64,000 bases of DNA, taken from Flavobacterium lacustre (GTDB taxonomy: Bacteria; Bacteroidota; Bacteroidia; Flavobacteriales; Flavobacteriaceae). The stretch covers positions 2,170,001 through 2,234,000 of the forward strand of contig NZ_CP114882.2 of assembly GCF_027474525.2 (NCBI RefSeq), written 5' to 3'. Shown here in pieces: positions 34,406 through 42,549 of this stretch (the stretch's first letter is position 1; every line of letters starts with the position of its first letter). A program made the translations under genes and the position numbers. The notes under the pieces are model-generated. The model ran no database searches, had not been told where the DNA came from, and worked only from the letters and a program-made list of their open reading frames with translations.

Positions 34406-34450
34406 TGAAAAAAGTATTCTTAAATGTTATAAAGTCTTTTGATAATCGGA

Positions 34451-35017
34451 TTAATTTTTAACCCAGTTTTCTAAAATCTTTTTTCCGTTAGGTGTCAACA
34501 CACTTTCCGGATGAAATTGTACTCCACGAACATCGAACGTTTTGTGACGTAAGGACATGATTTGACCATTTTCGTCTAATGAAGTTGCTTCAAGAACCTC
34601 CGGCAAATTAGCGTCAACTACCCAGGAATGGTAGCGTCCCACTTCAAATTCATTCCCTAATCCTTCAAATAAAAGTTCATCATCAACGACCGTTTTTACA
34701 TTTGTAGCCACGCCGTGATACACTTTATCTAAGTTAGAAAGCGTTCCTCCGTACACTTCTCCAATGGCTTGTTGTCCTAAACAAACACCAAAGATACTTT
34801 TTGTAGGACCATATTTTTGAATCACTTCTTTTAATAATCCTGCTTCATCCGGAATTCCAGGTCCAGGAGAAAGCAATATTTTATCGAAAATTGCAATTTC
34901 ATCAATATCAAATTCATCGTTTCGGTACACCGTTACTTCGCAATCTAAATCTTCCAGATAATGCACTAAATTATAAGTGAAACTATCGTAATTGTCTATG
35001 ACTAGTATTTTTTTCAT
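34451..35017 (-). CDS. trpG: Anthranilate synthase component II (glutamine amidotransferase)
   Basis: TrpG supplies ammonia from glutamine to TrpE. The 188-residue class I amidotransferase has the oxyanion strand LLSPGPGIP (48-56), nucleophile C79 in GVCLGQQ, and the H169/E171 pair in QFHPES. The start MKKILVIDNYDSFTYN is standard. In many bacteria the same protein also serves 4-amino-4-deoxychorismate synthase; I cannot tell here. Confidence 0.96.
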   Translation of the reverse strand: MKKILVIDNYDSFTYNLVHYLEDLDCEVTVYRNDEFDIDEIAIFDKILLSPGPGIPDEAGLLKEVIQKYGPTKSIFGVCLGQQAIGEVYGGTLSNLDKVYHGVATNVKTVVDDELLFEGLGNEFEVGRYHSWVVDANLPEVLEATSLDENGQIMSLRHKTFDVRGVQFHPESVLTPNGKKILENWVKN

Positions 35018-35052
35018 GTTTTTATCTTTCGTCTTGTCTCTTTCGTCTTTTT

Positions 35053-36453
35053 CTAAATGGTTTCGGCTAAATCTAAAGCGGCATTCAACGCTCTTAATTT
35101 ATTGTATACTTCCTGCATTTCACTTTCTTCATCTGAGCTGGCAACAATTCCGGCTCCTGCCTGAGAATGCAATTGATGGTTTTTACTTAGGAACGTACGA
35201 ATCATGATGGCGTGATTAAAGTTCCCTTCAAAATCCATAAAACCAATGGCGCCTCCATAAAAATTACGATTTGTTTTTTCATAATCTTCAATCAGTTGCA
35301 TTGCTCTGTGTTTTGGCGCGCCGCTCAAAGTTCCTGCTGGAAATGTGTCGGCTACCACTTGCATGGTTGTTGCTTTTTCGTGCAAATGTCCTGTCACTTT
35401 TGAAACCAAGTGAATGACATGAGAGAAGAATTGTACTTCTCTGTATTTTTCTACATTCACATTGTGACCGTTTCGGCTTAAATCGTTTCGGGCTAAATCG
35501 ACCAACATGACATGTTCACTATTTTCTTTTTTATCGATGGCCAATTCTTTGGCAAGAATAGCATCTTTTTCATCATCACCCGTTCTTTTGAAAGTACCTG
35601 CAATAGGATGAATTTCGGCTTTACGGTCTTTTACAATAATCTGTGCTTCTGGCGAAGAACCAAATATTTTGAAATCGCCGTAGTCAAAAAAGAACAAATA
35701 AGGGGAAGGATTAATGCTTCTTAAAGCGCGATACACATTGAATTCATCACCTTTAAAACCTTGTGTAAATCTTCGGGATAATACCAATTGGAATACATCT
35801 CCTCTAAAACAATGCTTTTTGGCCAAAGCCACATTGTGCTTGAACTCATCGTCTGTCAAATTCGAAAAACCTTCTCCATCTTTAGTGAATTTATACGAAG
35901 CAATGTTTCGGGATTGTAATAGTTGTTCAATTTCGGCAATATTATTTTTCCCGTCTAAGCTGTGGCAAAAAATATATGCTTCATTTTTGAAATGATTAAT
36001 GGCAATAATGTTTTGGTACACGGCATAATACACGTCCGGAATTGTATTGCTATTTTCTTTTTTGGCAATGCTTACTTTTTCAAAATAACGAACCGCATCG
36101 TATGAAATATAGCCAAACAAACCATTATTTATGAATTTGAAATCATTTTTCTCTGATTTGAATTGCCCTGAAAACTCCTGAATTACTTCCGGGATATTGG
36201 TATTGGCATCAATGGCAATGTTTTCAGAACTTCCATCAGGAAATGTTTTTGAGATGATTTCGTTCTCTATTTTTATTGAAGCAATCGGATTGCAACAGAT
36301 GTAAGAGAAACTATTGTCATTCCCATGATAGTCACTACTTTCTAATAATAAGCTATTCGGGAATTTGTCGCGAATTTTTAAATATACACTTACCGGAGTA
36401 ATGGTGTCGGCAAGTATTTGCTTGTATTTTGTATTTAGTGTAAAAGATTTCAA
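35053..36453 (-). CDS. trpE: Anthranilate synthase component I
   Basis: TrpE makes anthranilate from chorismate with ammonia from TrpG. The 466-residue protein has the N-terminal LLLES element (35-39) that forms the feedback site for tryptophan. The chorismate-binding part shows FQLVLSRRFT, SPSPYLFFFDYGDF-like text (residues NPSPYLFFFDYGDF), HPIAGTFKRTGDD and FPAGTLSGAPKHRAM. It is the first structural gene of the operon and is preceded by a leader peptide and attenuator, so expression is probably controlled by tryptophan both at the enzyme and at transcription. Confidence 0.97.
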   Translation of the reverse strand: MKSFTLNTKYKQILADTITPVSVYLKIRDKFPNSLLLESSDYHGNDNSFSYICCNPIASIKIENEIISKTFPDGSSENIAIDANTNIPEVIQEFSGQFKSEKNDFKFINNGLFGYISYDAVRYFEKVSIAKKENSNTIPDVYYAVYQNIIAINHFKNEAYIFCHSLDGKNNIAEIEQLLQSRNIASYKFTKDGEGFSNLTDDEFKHNVALAKKHCFRGDVFQLVLSRRFTQGFKGDEFNVYRALRSINPSPYLFFFDYGDFKIFGSSPEAQIIVKDRKAEIHPIAGTFKRTGDDEKDAILAKELAIDKKENSEHVMLVDLARNDLSRNGHNVNVEKYREVQFFSHVIHLVSKVTGHLHEKATTMQVVADTFPAGTLSGAPKHRAMQLIEDYEKTNRNFYGGAIGFMDFEGNFNHAIMIRTFLSKNHQLHSQAGAGIVASSDEESEMQEVYNKLRALNAALDLAETI

Positions 36454-36496
36454 TGGATATGTATTTAAATGTTGTGTACTAATTTTAATTTAAAAC

Positions 36497-36529
36497 AAAA
36501 AAAAGGCCTGTCGTGATGACAAGCCTTTT
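36497..36529 (-). terminator. trp attenuator (intrinsic terminator in the leader)
   Basis: On the minus strand, AAAAGGCTTGTC, a 5-base loop and GACAGGCCTTTT pair with one G-U pair and run into eight T. The segment TCACGAC (36510-36516), in the loop and right arm, is complementary to GTCGTGA at the end of the leader reading frame (36565-36571). Stalling of a ribosome at the Trp codons would leave that segment free to open the terminator. Confidence 0.85.
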
Positions 36530-36564
36530 ATATTTATAGTTTACTAATACTATAGGAGCTTTGT

Positions 36565-36621
36565 TCACGACGACTGACGTAAATTGTTCCACCACCAAGT
36601 ATTGTTTGTTATTGATTTCAT
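36565..36621 (-). CDS. trpL: trp leader peptide with three consecutive Trp codons
   Basis: An 18-codon frame reads MKSITNNTWWWNNLRQSS and stops 36 bp before the attenuator hairpin. Three adjacent TGG codons (36589-36597) in so short a frame are very unlikely by chance. The frame begins about 18 bp after an exact promoter -7 box and sits in the correct place before trpE. This is the classic design for ribosome-mediated attenuation: low charged tRNA-Trp stalls the ribosome at codons 9-11 and allows read-through into trpE. The peptide itself probably has no function. It is too short for standard gene callers. Confidence 0.85.
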   Translation of the reverse strand: MKSITNNTWWWNNLRQSS

Positions 36622-36638
36622 AATGATTTTTGTTGCAA

Positions 36639-36668
36639 CAAATATATAAAGGATATTCGATTATTCAA
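36639..36668 (-). promoter_or_regulatory. trp operon promoter
   Basis: TTG (36666-36668), a 19-bp spacer and TATATTTG (36639-36646) on the minus strand match the Bacteroidota consensus. The expected start point leaves a leader of only about 10 bases before the trpL ATG. Confidence 0.75.
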
Positions 36669-36671
36669 ATA

Positions 36672-36710
36672 CAAAAAAACGAAAAAAAATATATTTTTTT
36701 CGTTTTTTTG
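36672..36710 (-). terminator. Terminator after clpB
   Basis: A perfect 17-bp inverted repeat (36672-36688 and 36694-36710) around a 5-base centre consists of A/T runs split by a CG pair. It lies 28 bp after the clpB stop codon and directly before the trp promoter, insulating the two. Confidence 0.85.
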
Positions 36711-36737
36711 TTAAATTACAGAGTTGAATCAGTGGTT

Positions 36738-39344
36738 TTATTTAGCAACCAATTCGTTTTGATTTCGGAATACTAATTCGCCATCAAAAGCATCCAAAAG
36801 AATAATACTGTCGGTTTTGATATGTCCTGCCAAAATTTCTTTAGACAATTTGTTTAAAACATCTCTTTGTATTACCCTTTTTACTGGCCTTGCACCAAAT
36901 TGTGGATCGTATCCTTTTTCAGATAAATAAGCAATTGCTTCCGGTGTTGCATCCATTGTTATGCCTTGTTGGGCTAGCATTTTGGTAACGCTTTTTAATT
37001 GTAAACCTACAATTTGACTAATATTTGCGTTGGTCAATGGCGTAAACATTACAATTTCATCAATACGGTTAATGAATTCCGGACGTACGGTTTGTTTTAA
37101 TAAACTTAGCACTTCTACTTTAGCAGCTTCGGTAGCGGCTTCAAGACCTCCTTTTAAATTCTCAAATTTATCTTGAATAATCTGGCTTCCCATATTCGAG
37201 GTCATGATGATAATTGTGTTTTTGAAATCAGCCAAACGTCCTTTGTTATCTGTCAATCGTCCTTCGTCAAGTACTTGCAATAAAATATTAAAAGTATCCG
37301 GATGCGCTTTTTCAATTTCATCCAATAAAATAACAGAATATGGTTTTCTACGAACGGCTTCGGTCAGTTGTCCACCTTCGTCATAACCTACATATCCCGG
37401 AGGCGCACCAACCAATCGGCTTACACTGTGGCGTTCCTGGTATTCACTCATGTCAATACGCGTCATGGCATTTTCATCGTCGAATAAGTATTCGGCTAAT
37501 GCTTTGGCCAATTCGGTTTTTCCAACACCGGTAGTTCCAAGGAAAAGGAAGGTTCCCACCGGTTTTTTCATGTCTTGTAAACCGGCACGGCTTCTGCGAA
37601 CGGCGTCGCTCACGGCTTCAATCGCTTCTTCTTGGCCAACAACCCTGTGATGCAATTCATCTTCGAGTCGAAGTAGTTTTTCTCTTTCGCCCTGAAGCAT
37701 TTTCACCACAGGAATTCCGGTCCATTTGGCTACTACTTCGGCAATATCTTCACGGGTAACTTCTTCTTTTATCAAAGAAGTTCCAGATTGATTTTCTTGC
37801 AATTGTTTTAATAAAACGGCTAATCGTTCTTGTGATTCTTTTATTTTACCGTAACGAATTTCGGCTACTTTTCCGTAATCTCCTTCACGTTCTGCACGTT
37901 CTGCTTCGTATTTGAAGTCTTCAATTTCTGTTTTTACCGCTTGAATACTATCGACAACATCTTTCTCTGATTTCCATTTGGCATAAATCTCGTTTCGGTC
38001 TTCTTTGAGGTTGGCCAAATCCATTCCTAAAATTTTGAGCTTGCTTTCGTCTTTCTCTCTTTTAATGGCTTCAATTTCAATTTCCAGTTGCATGATTTTT
38101 CGATCCAAAACATCTAATTCTTCTGGTTTTGAATTGATTTCCATGCGCAATTTCGAAGCAGCTTCATCCATTAAATCAATTGCTTTATCCGGAAGAAAAC
38201 GATTGGTGATGTAACGCTGGGACAACTCAACTGCAGCAATAATAGCCTCGTCTTTGATTTGAACTTTATGATGTGTTTCGTATTTTTCCTTGATTCCACG
38301 AAGGATAGAAATGGCACTTTCGGTATCTGGTTCTTCCACCATTATTTTTTGAAAACGTCTTTCGAGTGCTTTGTCTTTTTCAAAATATTTTTGGTATTCG
38401 TCTAAAGTTGTTGCTCCAATAGCACGCAATTCACCACGAGCCAAAGCCGGTTTCAAGATGTTTGCCGCATCCATAGCGCCTTCGCCACCTCCTGCACCAA
38501 CCAAAGTGTGAATTTCATCAATAAATAAAACAATATCGCCTTCGGCAGAAGTCACTTCTTTTACGACAGATTTCAAGCGCTCTTCAAATTCTCCTTTGTA
38601 TTTAGCTCCCGCAATTAAGGCACCCATATCTAAGGAATAAACAATTTTATCCTTCAGGTTTTCTGGAACGTCACCATCTACGATACGATGCGCTAAACCT
38701 TCGGCAATGGCAGTTTTACCTACGCCGGGTTCTCCCACAAGCATTGGATTATTTTTGGTTCTTCGGGTTAGAATTTGCAAAACTCTTCGAATCTCTTCAT
38801 CACGACCAATTACAGGATCGAGTTTTCCTGTTCTGGCCAGTTCATTAAGATTTTTGGCATATTTGTTCAAAGAATTATAGGTTTCTTCGGCAGATGCAGA
38901 AGTTACTCTTTCTCCTTTTCGCAATTCGTCAATAGCAGCTTTCAATCCTTTTTCGGTAACGCCTTGATCTTTTAATATTTGTGCTACTTTACTTTTTGAA
39001 GCAAAAATGGCCAGAATTAGATGTTCAATAGAAACGAATTCATCGTTCATTTTTTTGGCTATAATTTCGGCTTCGTTCAATGTTGTATTCGCAATTCGGG
39101 ACAACATGATTTCTCCGCCGGAAACTTTTGGAAAACTTTGAATAGTGCTGTCTAAAATTTGTTCAAACAGCGGCACATTTACATTCAGTTTTTTCAAAAT
39201 AAAAGGGGCAACATTTTCATCAACTTCAAAAATAGCTTTGAAAATATGTTCGTTTTCTATTTGTTGCTGACCAAAACCTTGGGCCAGTTGTTGTGAAAGC
39301 TGAATCGCTTCCTGTGATTTAATTGTAAATTTATTGATGTTCAT
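36738..39344 (-). CDS. clpB: ATP-dependent chaperone ClpB
   Basis: ClpB is a cytoplasmic hexameric disaggregase that works with DnaK to rescue aggregated proteins. The 868-residue protein has the N-terminal Clp repeat domain (about 1-145). The first AAA+ ring has Walker A GEPGVGKT and Walker [11 protein letters not shown]. The long coiled-coil middle domain (about 405-525), absent from ClpA and ClpC, is present, followed by the second AAA+ ring with GTTGVGKT and [12 protein letters not shown]. Length is typical. It is transcribed alone; no heat-shock element was recognised upstream. Confidence 0.97.
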   Translation of the reverse strand: MNINKFTIKSQEAIQLSQQLAQGFGQQQIENEHIFKAIFEVDENVAPFILKKLNVNVPLFEQILDSTIQSFPKVSGGEIMLSRIANTTLNEAEIIAKKMNDEFVSIEHLILAIFASKSKVAQILKDQGVTEKGLKAAIDELRKGERVTSASAEETYNSLNKYAKNLNELARTGKLDPVIGRDEEIRRVLQILTRRTKNNPMLVGEPGVGKTAIAEGLAHRIVDGDVPENLKDKIVYSLDMGALIAGAKYKGEFEERLKSVVKEVTSAEGDIVLFIDEIHTLVGAGGGEGAMDAANILKPALARGELRAIGATTLDEYQKYFEKDKALERRFQKIMVEEPDTESAISILRGIKEKYETHHKVQIKDEAIIAAVELSQRYITNRFLPDKAIDLMDEAASKLRMEINSKPEELDVLDRKIMQLEIEIEAIKREKDESKLKILGMDLANLKEDRNEIYAKWKSEKDVVDSIQAVKTEIEDFKYEAERAEREGDYGKVAEIRYGKIKESQERLAVLLKQLQENQSGTSLIKEEVTREDIAEVVAKWTGIPVVKMLQGEREKLLRLEDELHHRVVGQEEAIEAVSDAVRRSRAGLQDMKKPVGTFLFLGTTGVGKTELAKALAEYLFDDENAMTRIDMSEYQERHSVSRLVGAPPGYVGYDEGGQLTEAVRRKPYSVILLDEIEKAHPDTFNILLQVLDEGRLTDNKGRLADFKNTIIIMTSNMGSQIIQDKFENLKGGLEAATEAAKVEVLSLLKQTVRPEFINRIDEIVMFTPLTNANISQIVGLQLKSVTKMLAQQGITMDATPEAIAYLSEKGYDPQFGARPVKRVIQRDVLNKLSKEILAGHIKTDSIILLDAFDGELVFRNQNELVAK

Positions 39345-39491
39345 GATTACAGTGTTTTAAGATTATTATTTCTGATTAAATAACTAACTTTGCATACCAA
39401 CCATCAATTGATATTCCATACCTTAAAGTTACGACAAAATGTCTGTATAATAGGGTTTTAAGAAGTAAAGATTAAACTAAAATAAGACAAA

Positions 39492-39881
39492 ATGAGCCTA
39501 TTTAATTCCGTTTTTGGCAATTCGAAAACGCCGGATAATTCAAAAAATAACATTAACTGGATTCCATTAACCGATTTAGGTCAGTTGAATGAAATTATTG
39601 AATTATCGAATGAAAAACCGGTCGCTATTTTCAAACATAGCACCCGTTGCAGTGTGAGCAGAATGGCCTTAAAACAATTTGAAAATGAATTTAATAGCGC
39701 AGATTCCGTTGAAACCTATTTTCTGGATTTGATAGCTTATCGAGATGTTTCAAACGAAATTGCCACTCGATTTCAAGTGGTGCATCAATCGCCTCAGTTG
39801 GTATTAATAAAGGAAGGAAAGTCAGTTTATAATGCTTCGCACAGTGATATTGATGCTCAGGAATTAAAATCAAAAATATAA
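39492..39881 (+). CDS. ytxJ: Bacillithiol system redox-active protein YtxJ
   Basis: The 129-residue protein has a thioredoxin fold with a monothiol active site: IFKHSTRCSVSRMALKQFE (Cys in RCSVS), then VETYFLDLIAYRDVSNEIATRFQVVHQSPQLVLIKEGK with the cis-proline. The YtxJ family occurs with bacillithiol synthesis genes and is thought to remove bacillithiol from proteins. This fits Bacteroidota, which use bacillithiol instead of glutathione. A TAACTTTG box (39385-39392) lies about 100 bp upstream. Confidence 0.9.
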   Translation: MSLFNSVFGNSKTPDNSKNNINWIPLTDLGQLNEIIELSNEKPVAIFKHSTRCSVSRMALKQFENEFNSADSVETYFLDLIAYRDVSNEIATRFQVVHQSPQLVLIKEGKSVYNASHSDIDAQELKSKI

Positions 39882-39903
39882 AAAAAGTAATTTTTCAGGA
39901 AAT

Positions 39904-39935
39904 AAAAAAGGATGCCGTTTTGACATCCTTTTTTT
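39904..39935. terminator. Bidirectional terminator between ytxJ and the E1 gene
   Basis: Arms AAAAAGGATG (39905-39914) and CATCCTTTTT (39924-39933) with a 9-base loop lie between the two convergent stop codons. Confidence 0.9.
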
Positions 39936-39953
39936 ATTTATAAAATTTTCAGG

Positions 39954-42362
39954 CTAATATAAATTAGGAAATTTAGCTGGATTAACTTCATTCATCATCG
40001 CATAGACTTTTTCGAAAATATCTTCGGCAGATGGCTTAGAAAAATAATCTCCATCGGTTCCGTAAGCTGGTCGGTGGGCTTTTGCAGTAAGTGTTTGCGG
40101 TTTACTATCCAGATACGAATAGGCGTCTTGTTGCTCAATAATTTGTTGTAAAATATAAGCTGAAGCACCACCTGGAACATCTTCGTCAATAATCAATAAT
40201 CGATTGGTTTTTATAATACTTTTTACAATATCGTGATGAATGTCAAACGGGAGTAAGGATTGTACATCAATAATTTCACAGTCTATACCGATCTCTAATA
40301 ACTCTTTGGCTGCTTGTTGTACTAATCTCAAAGTAGATCCATAGGAAACTAATGTAATATCTGTACCTTCTTTTAGGGTTTCAATTTCACCAATCGGCGT
40401 CTTGAATTCGCCATAATTTAACGGCATTCTTTCTTTCAATCGATAGCCATTAAGACATTCAATTACAAGTGCGGGTTCGTCACATTCTAACAGTGTATTG
40501 TAAAATCCGGCCGCTTGAGTCATATTTCTTGGAACCAAAACATGAATTCCTCTTATGGCATTAATGATCATTCCCATTGGGGAACCAGAATGCCAAATAC
40601 CTTCTAATCGATGCCCACGAGTACGAATAATAAGAGGTGCTTTTTGTTTACCAACGGTTCTGTATTGTAAAGTAGCCAAATCGTCACTCATGATTTGAAT
40701 GGCATACAATAAATAATCTAAATATTGAATTTCGGCAATTGGGCGAAGACCTCTTAAAGCCATTCCTATTCCTTGTCCAAGGATAGTTGCTTCTCGAATA
40801 CCAACATCGGCAACACGAAGTTCTCCGTATTTTTCCTGCATGCCTTCTAAACCTTGATTCACATCACCAATGTTTCCCGCATCTTCTCCGAAAACTAATG
40901 TTTCAGGATATTTGGTAAAAATAGCGTCGAAGTTATCTCGCAAAATCATTCGGCCATCAATTTCTTCCTTGGTGTTCTCGTTGTATTCCGGAAGCACTTT
41001 TTTAGACGATAAAACATTTGATTCCGATTCTGAAAACAAATGACGACTAAACTTTTGTTGCGTTTTATCGGTGTATTTTGTTATCCATTGTGCTAATTCA
41101 TTTTGACCTTCTTCATTGATTAACAGGCGTAAAGATTTTCGAGCTGTAACTAATATTTCCTTTTTTAAAGGGTCTTTAATTCGATCTAAATTAGCAGAAT
41201 ACTGTAGAATTTTATCTTTATTTTTACTGGAAAGAGCAATGTTCTCCAAGAGTGCAACCAGTTCTTTTTGTTCTTCAATTATAGGCTCAATAAAGGCTTT
41301 CCAAGCTTCTTTTTTGCTTTCAAGGACTTCTTTTTTGGTTGCCAAATCGATTTCTTCGAGCTCTTCAGGCGAAGCAATATTAATGGCAATCATCCATAAT
41401 TTCATTTGACGAACACAATCAAACTCTTTTTCCCAAGCCAGTCGGGATGCATTTTTATATCTTTCGTGTGAACCGGAACTAGAGTGTCCTTGTGGTTGCG
41501 TTAACTGGTTTACATGAATTAAAACAGGAATGTGATTCTCGCGGGCAATTGTCGCTGCTTTTTCATAAGTAGCCACTAAGTCTACATAATCCCAGCCTTT
41601 TACGGTTAAAATTTCGAATCCGTTAGTTCCTTCTTCTCTTTGATATCCTTTCAAGATTTCAGAGATACTTTCCTTAGTTGTTTGGTGTTTGGCATGAACA
41701 GAAATTCCGTATTCATCGTCCCAAACACTCATCACCAATGGCACTTGTAAAACGCCTGCTGCATTTATAGTTTCGAAGAAAACGCCTTCAGAAGTGCTTG
41801 CATTTCCTATGGTTCCCCAAGCAATTTCATTTCCTCCGATAGAAAAATTGGAAGCATTTGTTATTCCTGAAACCTGTCTGTAAATTTTTGAAGCTTGTGC
41901 AAGTCCTAATAAACGGGGCATTTGCGCAGCTGTTGGAGAAATATCGGCACTTGAATTTTTTTGTTTGGTCAAATTTTTCCAAGTTCCGTCATCATTTAAA
42001 CTGTGTGTTACAAAATGACCTCCCATTTGTCTTCCTGCCGACATAGGTTCTTGCTTAATATCGGTATGACCATATAATCCGGCAAAAAATTGTTGAACAG
42101 TCAATTGGCCAATAGCCATCATAAAAGTTTGATCTCGATAATATCCAGAACGGAAATCACCATTTTTAAATGATTTTGCCATTGCCAGTTGTGGAACCTC
42201 CTTTCCATCACCAAAAATACCAAATTTTGCTTTCCCTGTTAATACTTCCTTTCGTCCTAACAGGCTACATTCTCTGCTGGTTATGGCAATTTTGTAGTCT
42301 TTTAAGACTTCGGTTTTGAAATCTTCAAATGTCAATGCGGAATTGGTTTTTTCTTTTATCAT
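39954..42362 (-). CDS. Fused alpha/beta E1 of a 2-oxoacid (branched-chain type) dehydrogenase
   Basis: The 802-residue protein joins both E1 subunits in one chain. The N-terminal alpha part (about 1-400) binds thiamine diphosphate (RGYYRDQTF-like text, GNEIAWGTIGNASTSEGVFFETINAAG). The C-terminal beta part (about 460-800) has VFGEDAGNIGDVNQGLEG and the transketolase C-domain with IIDVQSLLPFD. It would decarboxylate branched-chain or related 2-oxoacids and pass the acyl group to an E2 encoded elsewhere. I use the ATG at 42362 (MIKEKTNSALT) and not the upstream GTG at 42377. Exact substrate preference is not visible. Confidence 0.9.
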   Translation of the reverse strand: MIKEKTNSALTFEDFKTEVLKDYKIAITSRECSLLGRKEVLTGKAKFGIFGDGKEVPQLAMAKSFKNGDFRSGYYRDQTFMMAIGQLTVQQFFAGLYGHTDIKQEPMSAGRQMGGHFVTHSLNDDGTWKNLTKQKNSSADISPTAAQMPRLLGLAQASKIYRQVSGITNASNFSIGGNEIAWGTIGNASTSEGVFFETINAAGVLQVPLVMSVWDDEYGISVHAKHQTTKESISEILKGYQREEGTNGFEILTVKGWDYVDLVATYEKAATIARENHIPVLIHVNQLTQPQGHSSSGSHERYKNASRLAWEKEFDCVRQMKLWMIAINIASPEELEEIDLATKKEVLESKKEAWKAFIEPIIEEQKELVALLENIALSSKNKDKILQYSANLDRIKDPLKKEILVTARKSLRLLINEEGQNELAQWITKYTDKTQQKFSRHLFSESESNVLSSKKVLPEYNENTKEEIDGRMILRDNFDAIFTKYPETLVFGEDAGNIGDVNQGLEGMQEKYGELRVADVGIREATILGQGIGMALRGLRPIAEIQYLDYLLYAIQIMSDDLATLQYRTVGKQKAPLIIRTRGHRLEGIWHSGSPMGMIINAIRGIHVLVPRNMTQAAGFYNTLLECDEPALVIECLNGYRLKERMPLNYGEFKTPIGEIETLKEGTDITLVSYGSTLRLVQQAAKELLEIGIDCEIIDVQSLLPFDIHHDIVKSIIKTNRLLIIDEDVPGGASAYILQQIIEQQDAYSYLDSKPQTLTAKAHRPAYGTDGDYFSKPSAEDIFEKVYAMMNEVNPAKFPNLY

Positions 42363-42549
42363 AATTGAAAGGATCACTTATTGGGGCAAATTTACTTAAA
42401 AACTCGCTATTTTCATAATTGATTGCAGAAAATACAATTTTATTATTTACAATCAATTTCAAATAAAATACTTATTTATTTAAATTAAATTTAATGAAAA
42501 AGGTCTTTTTTAGAGAATAGTTTAATAATAGGTGGTTCTTTCTATTGTA

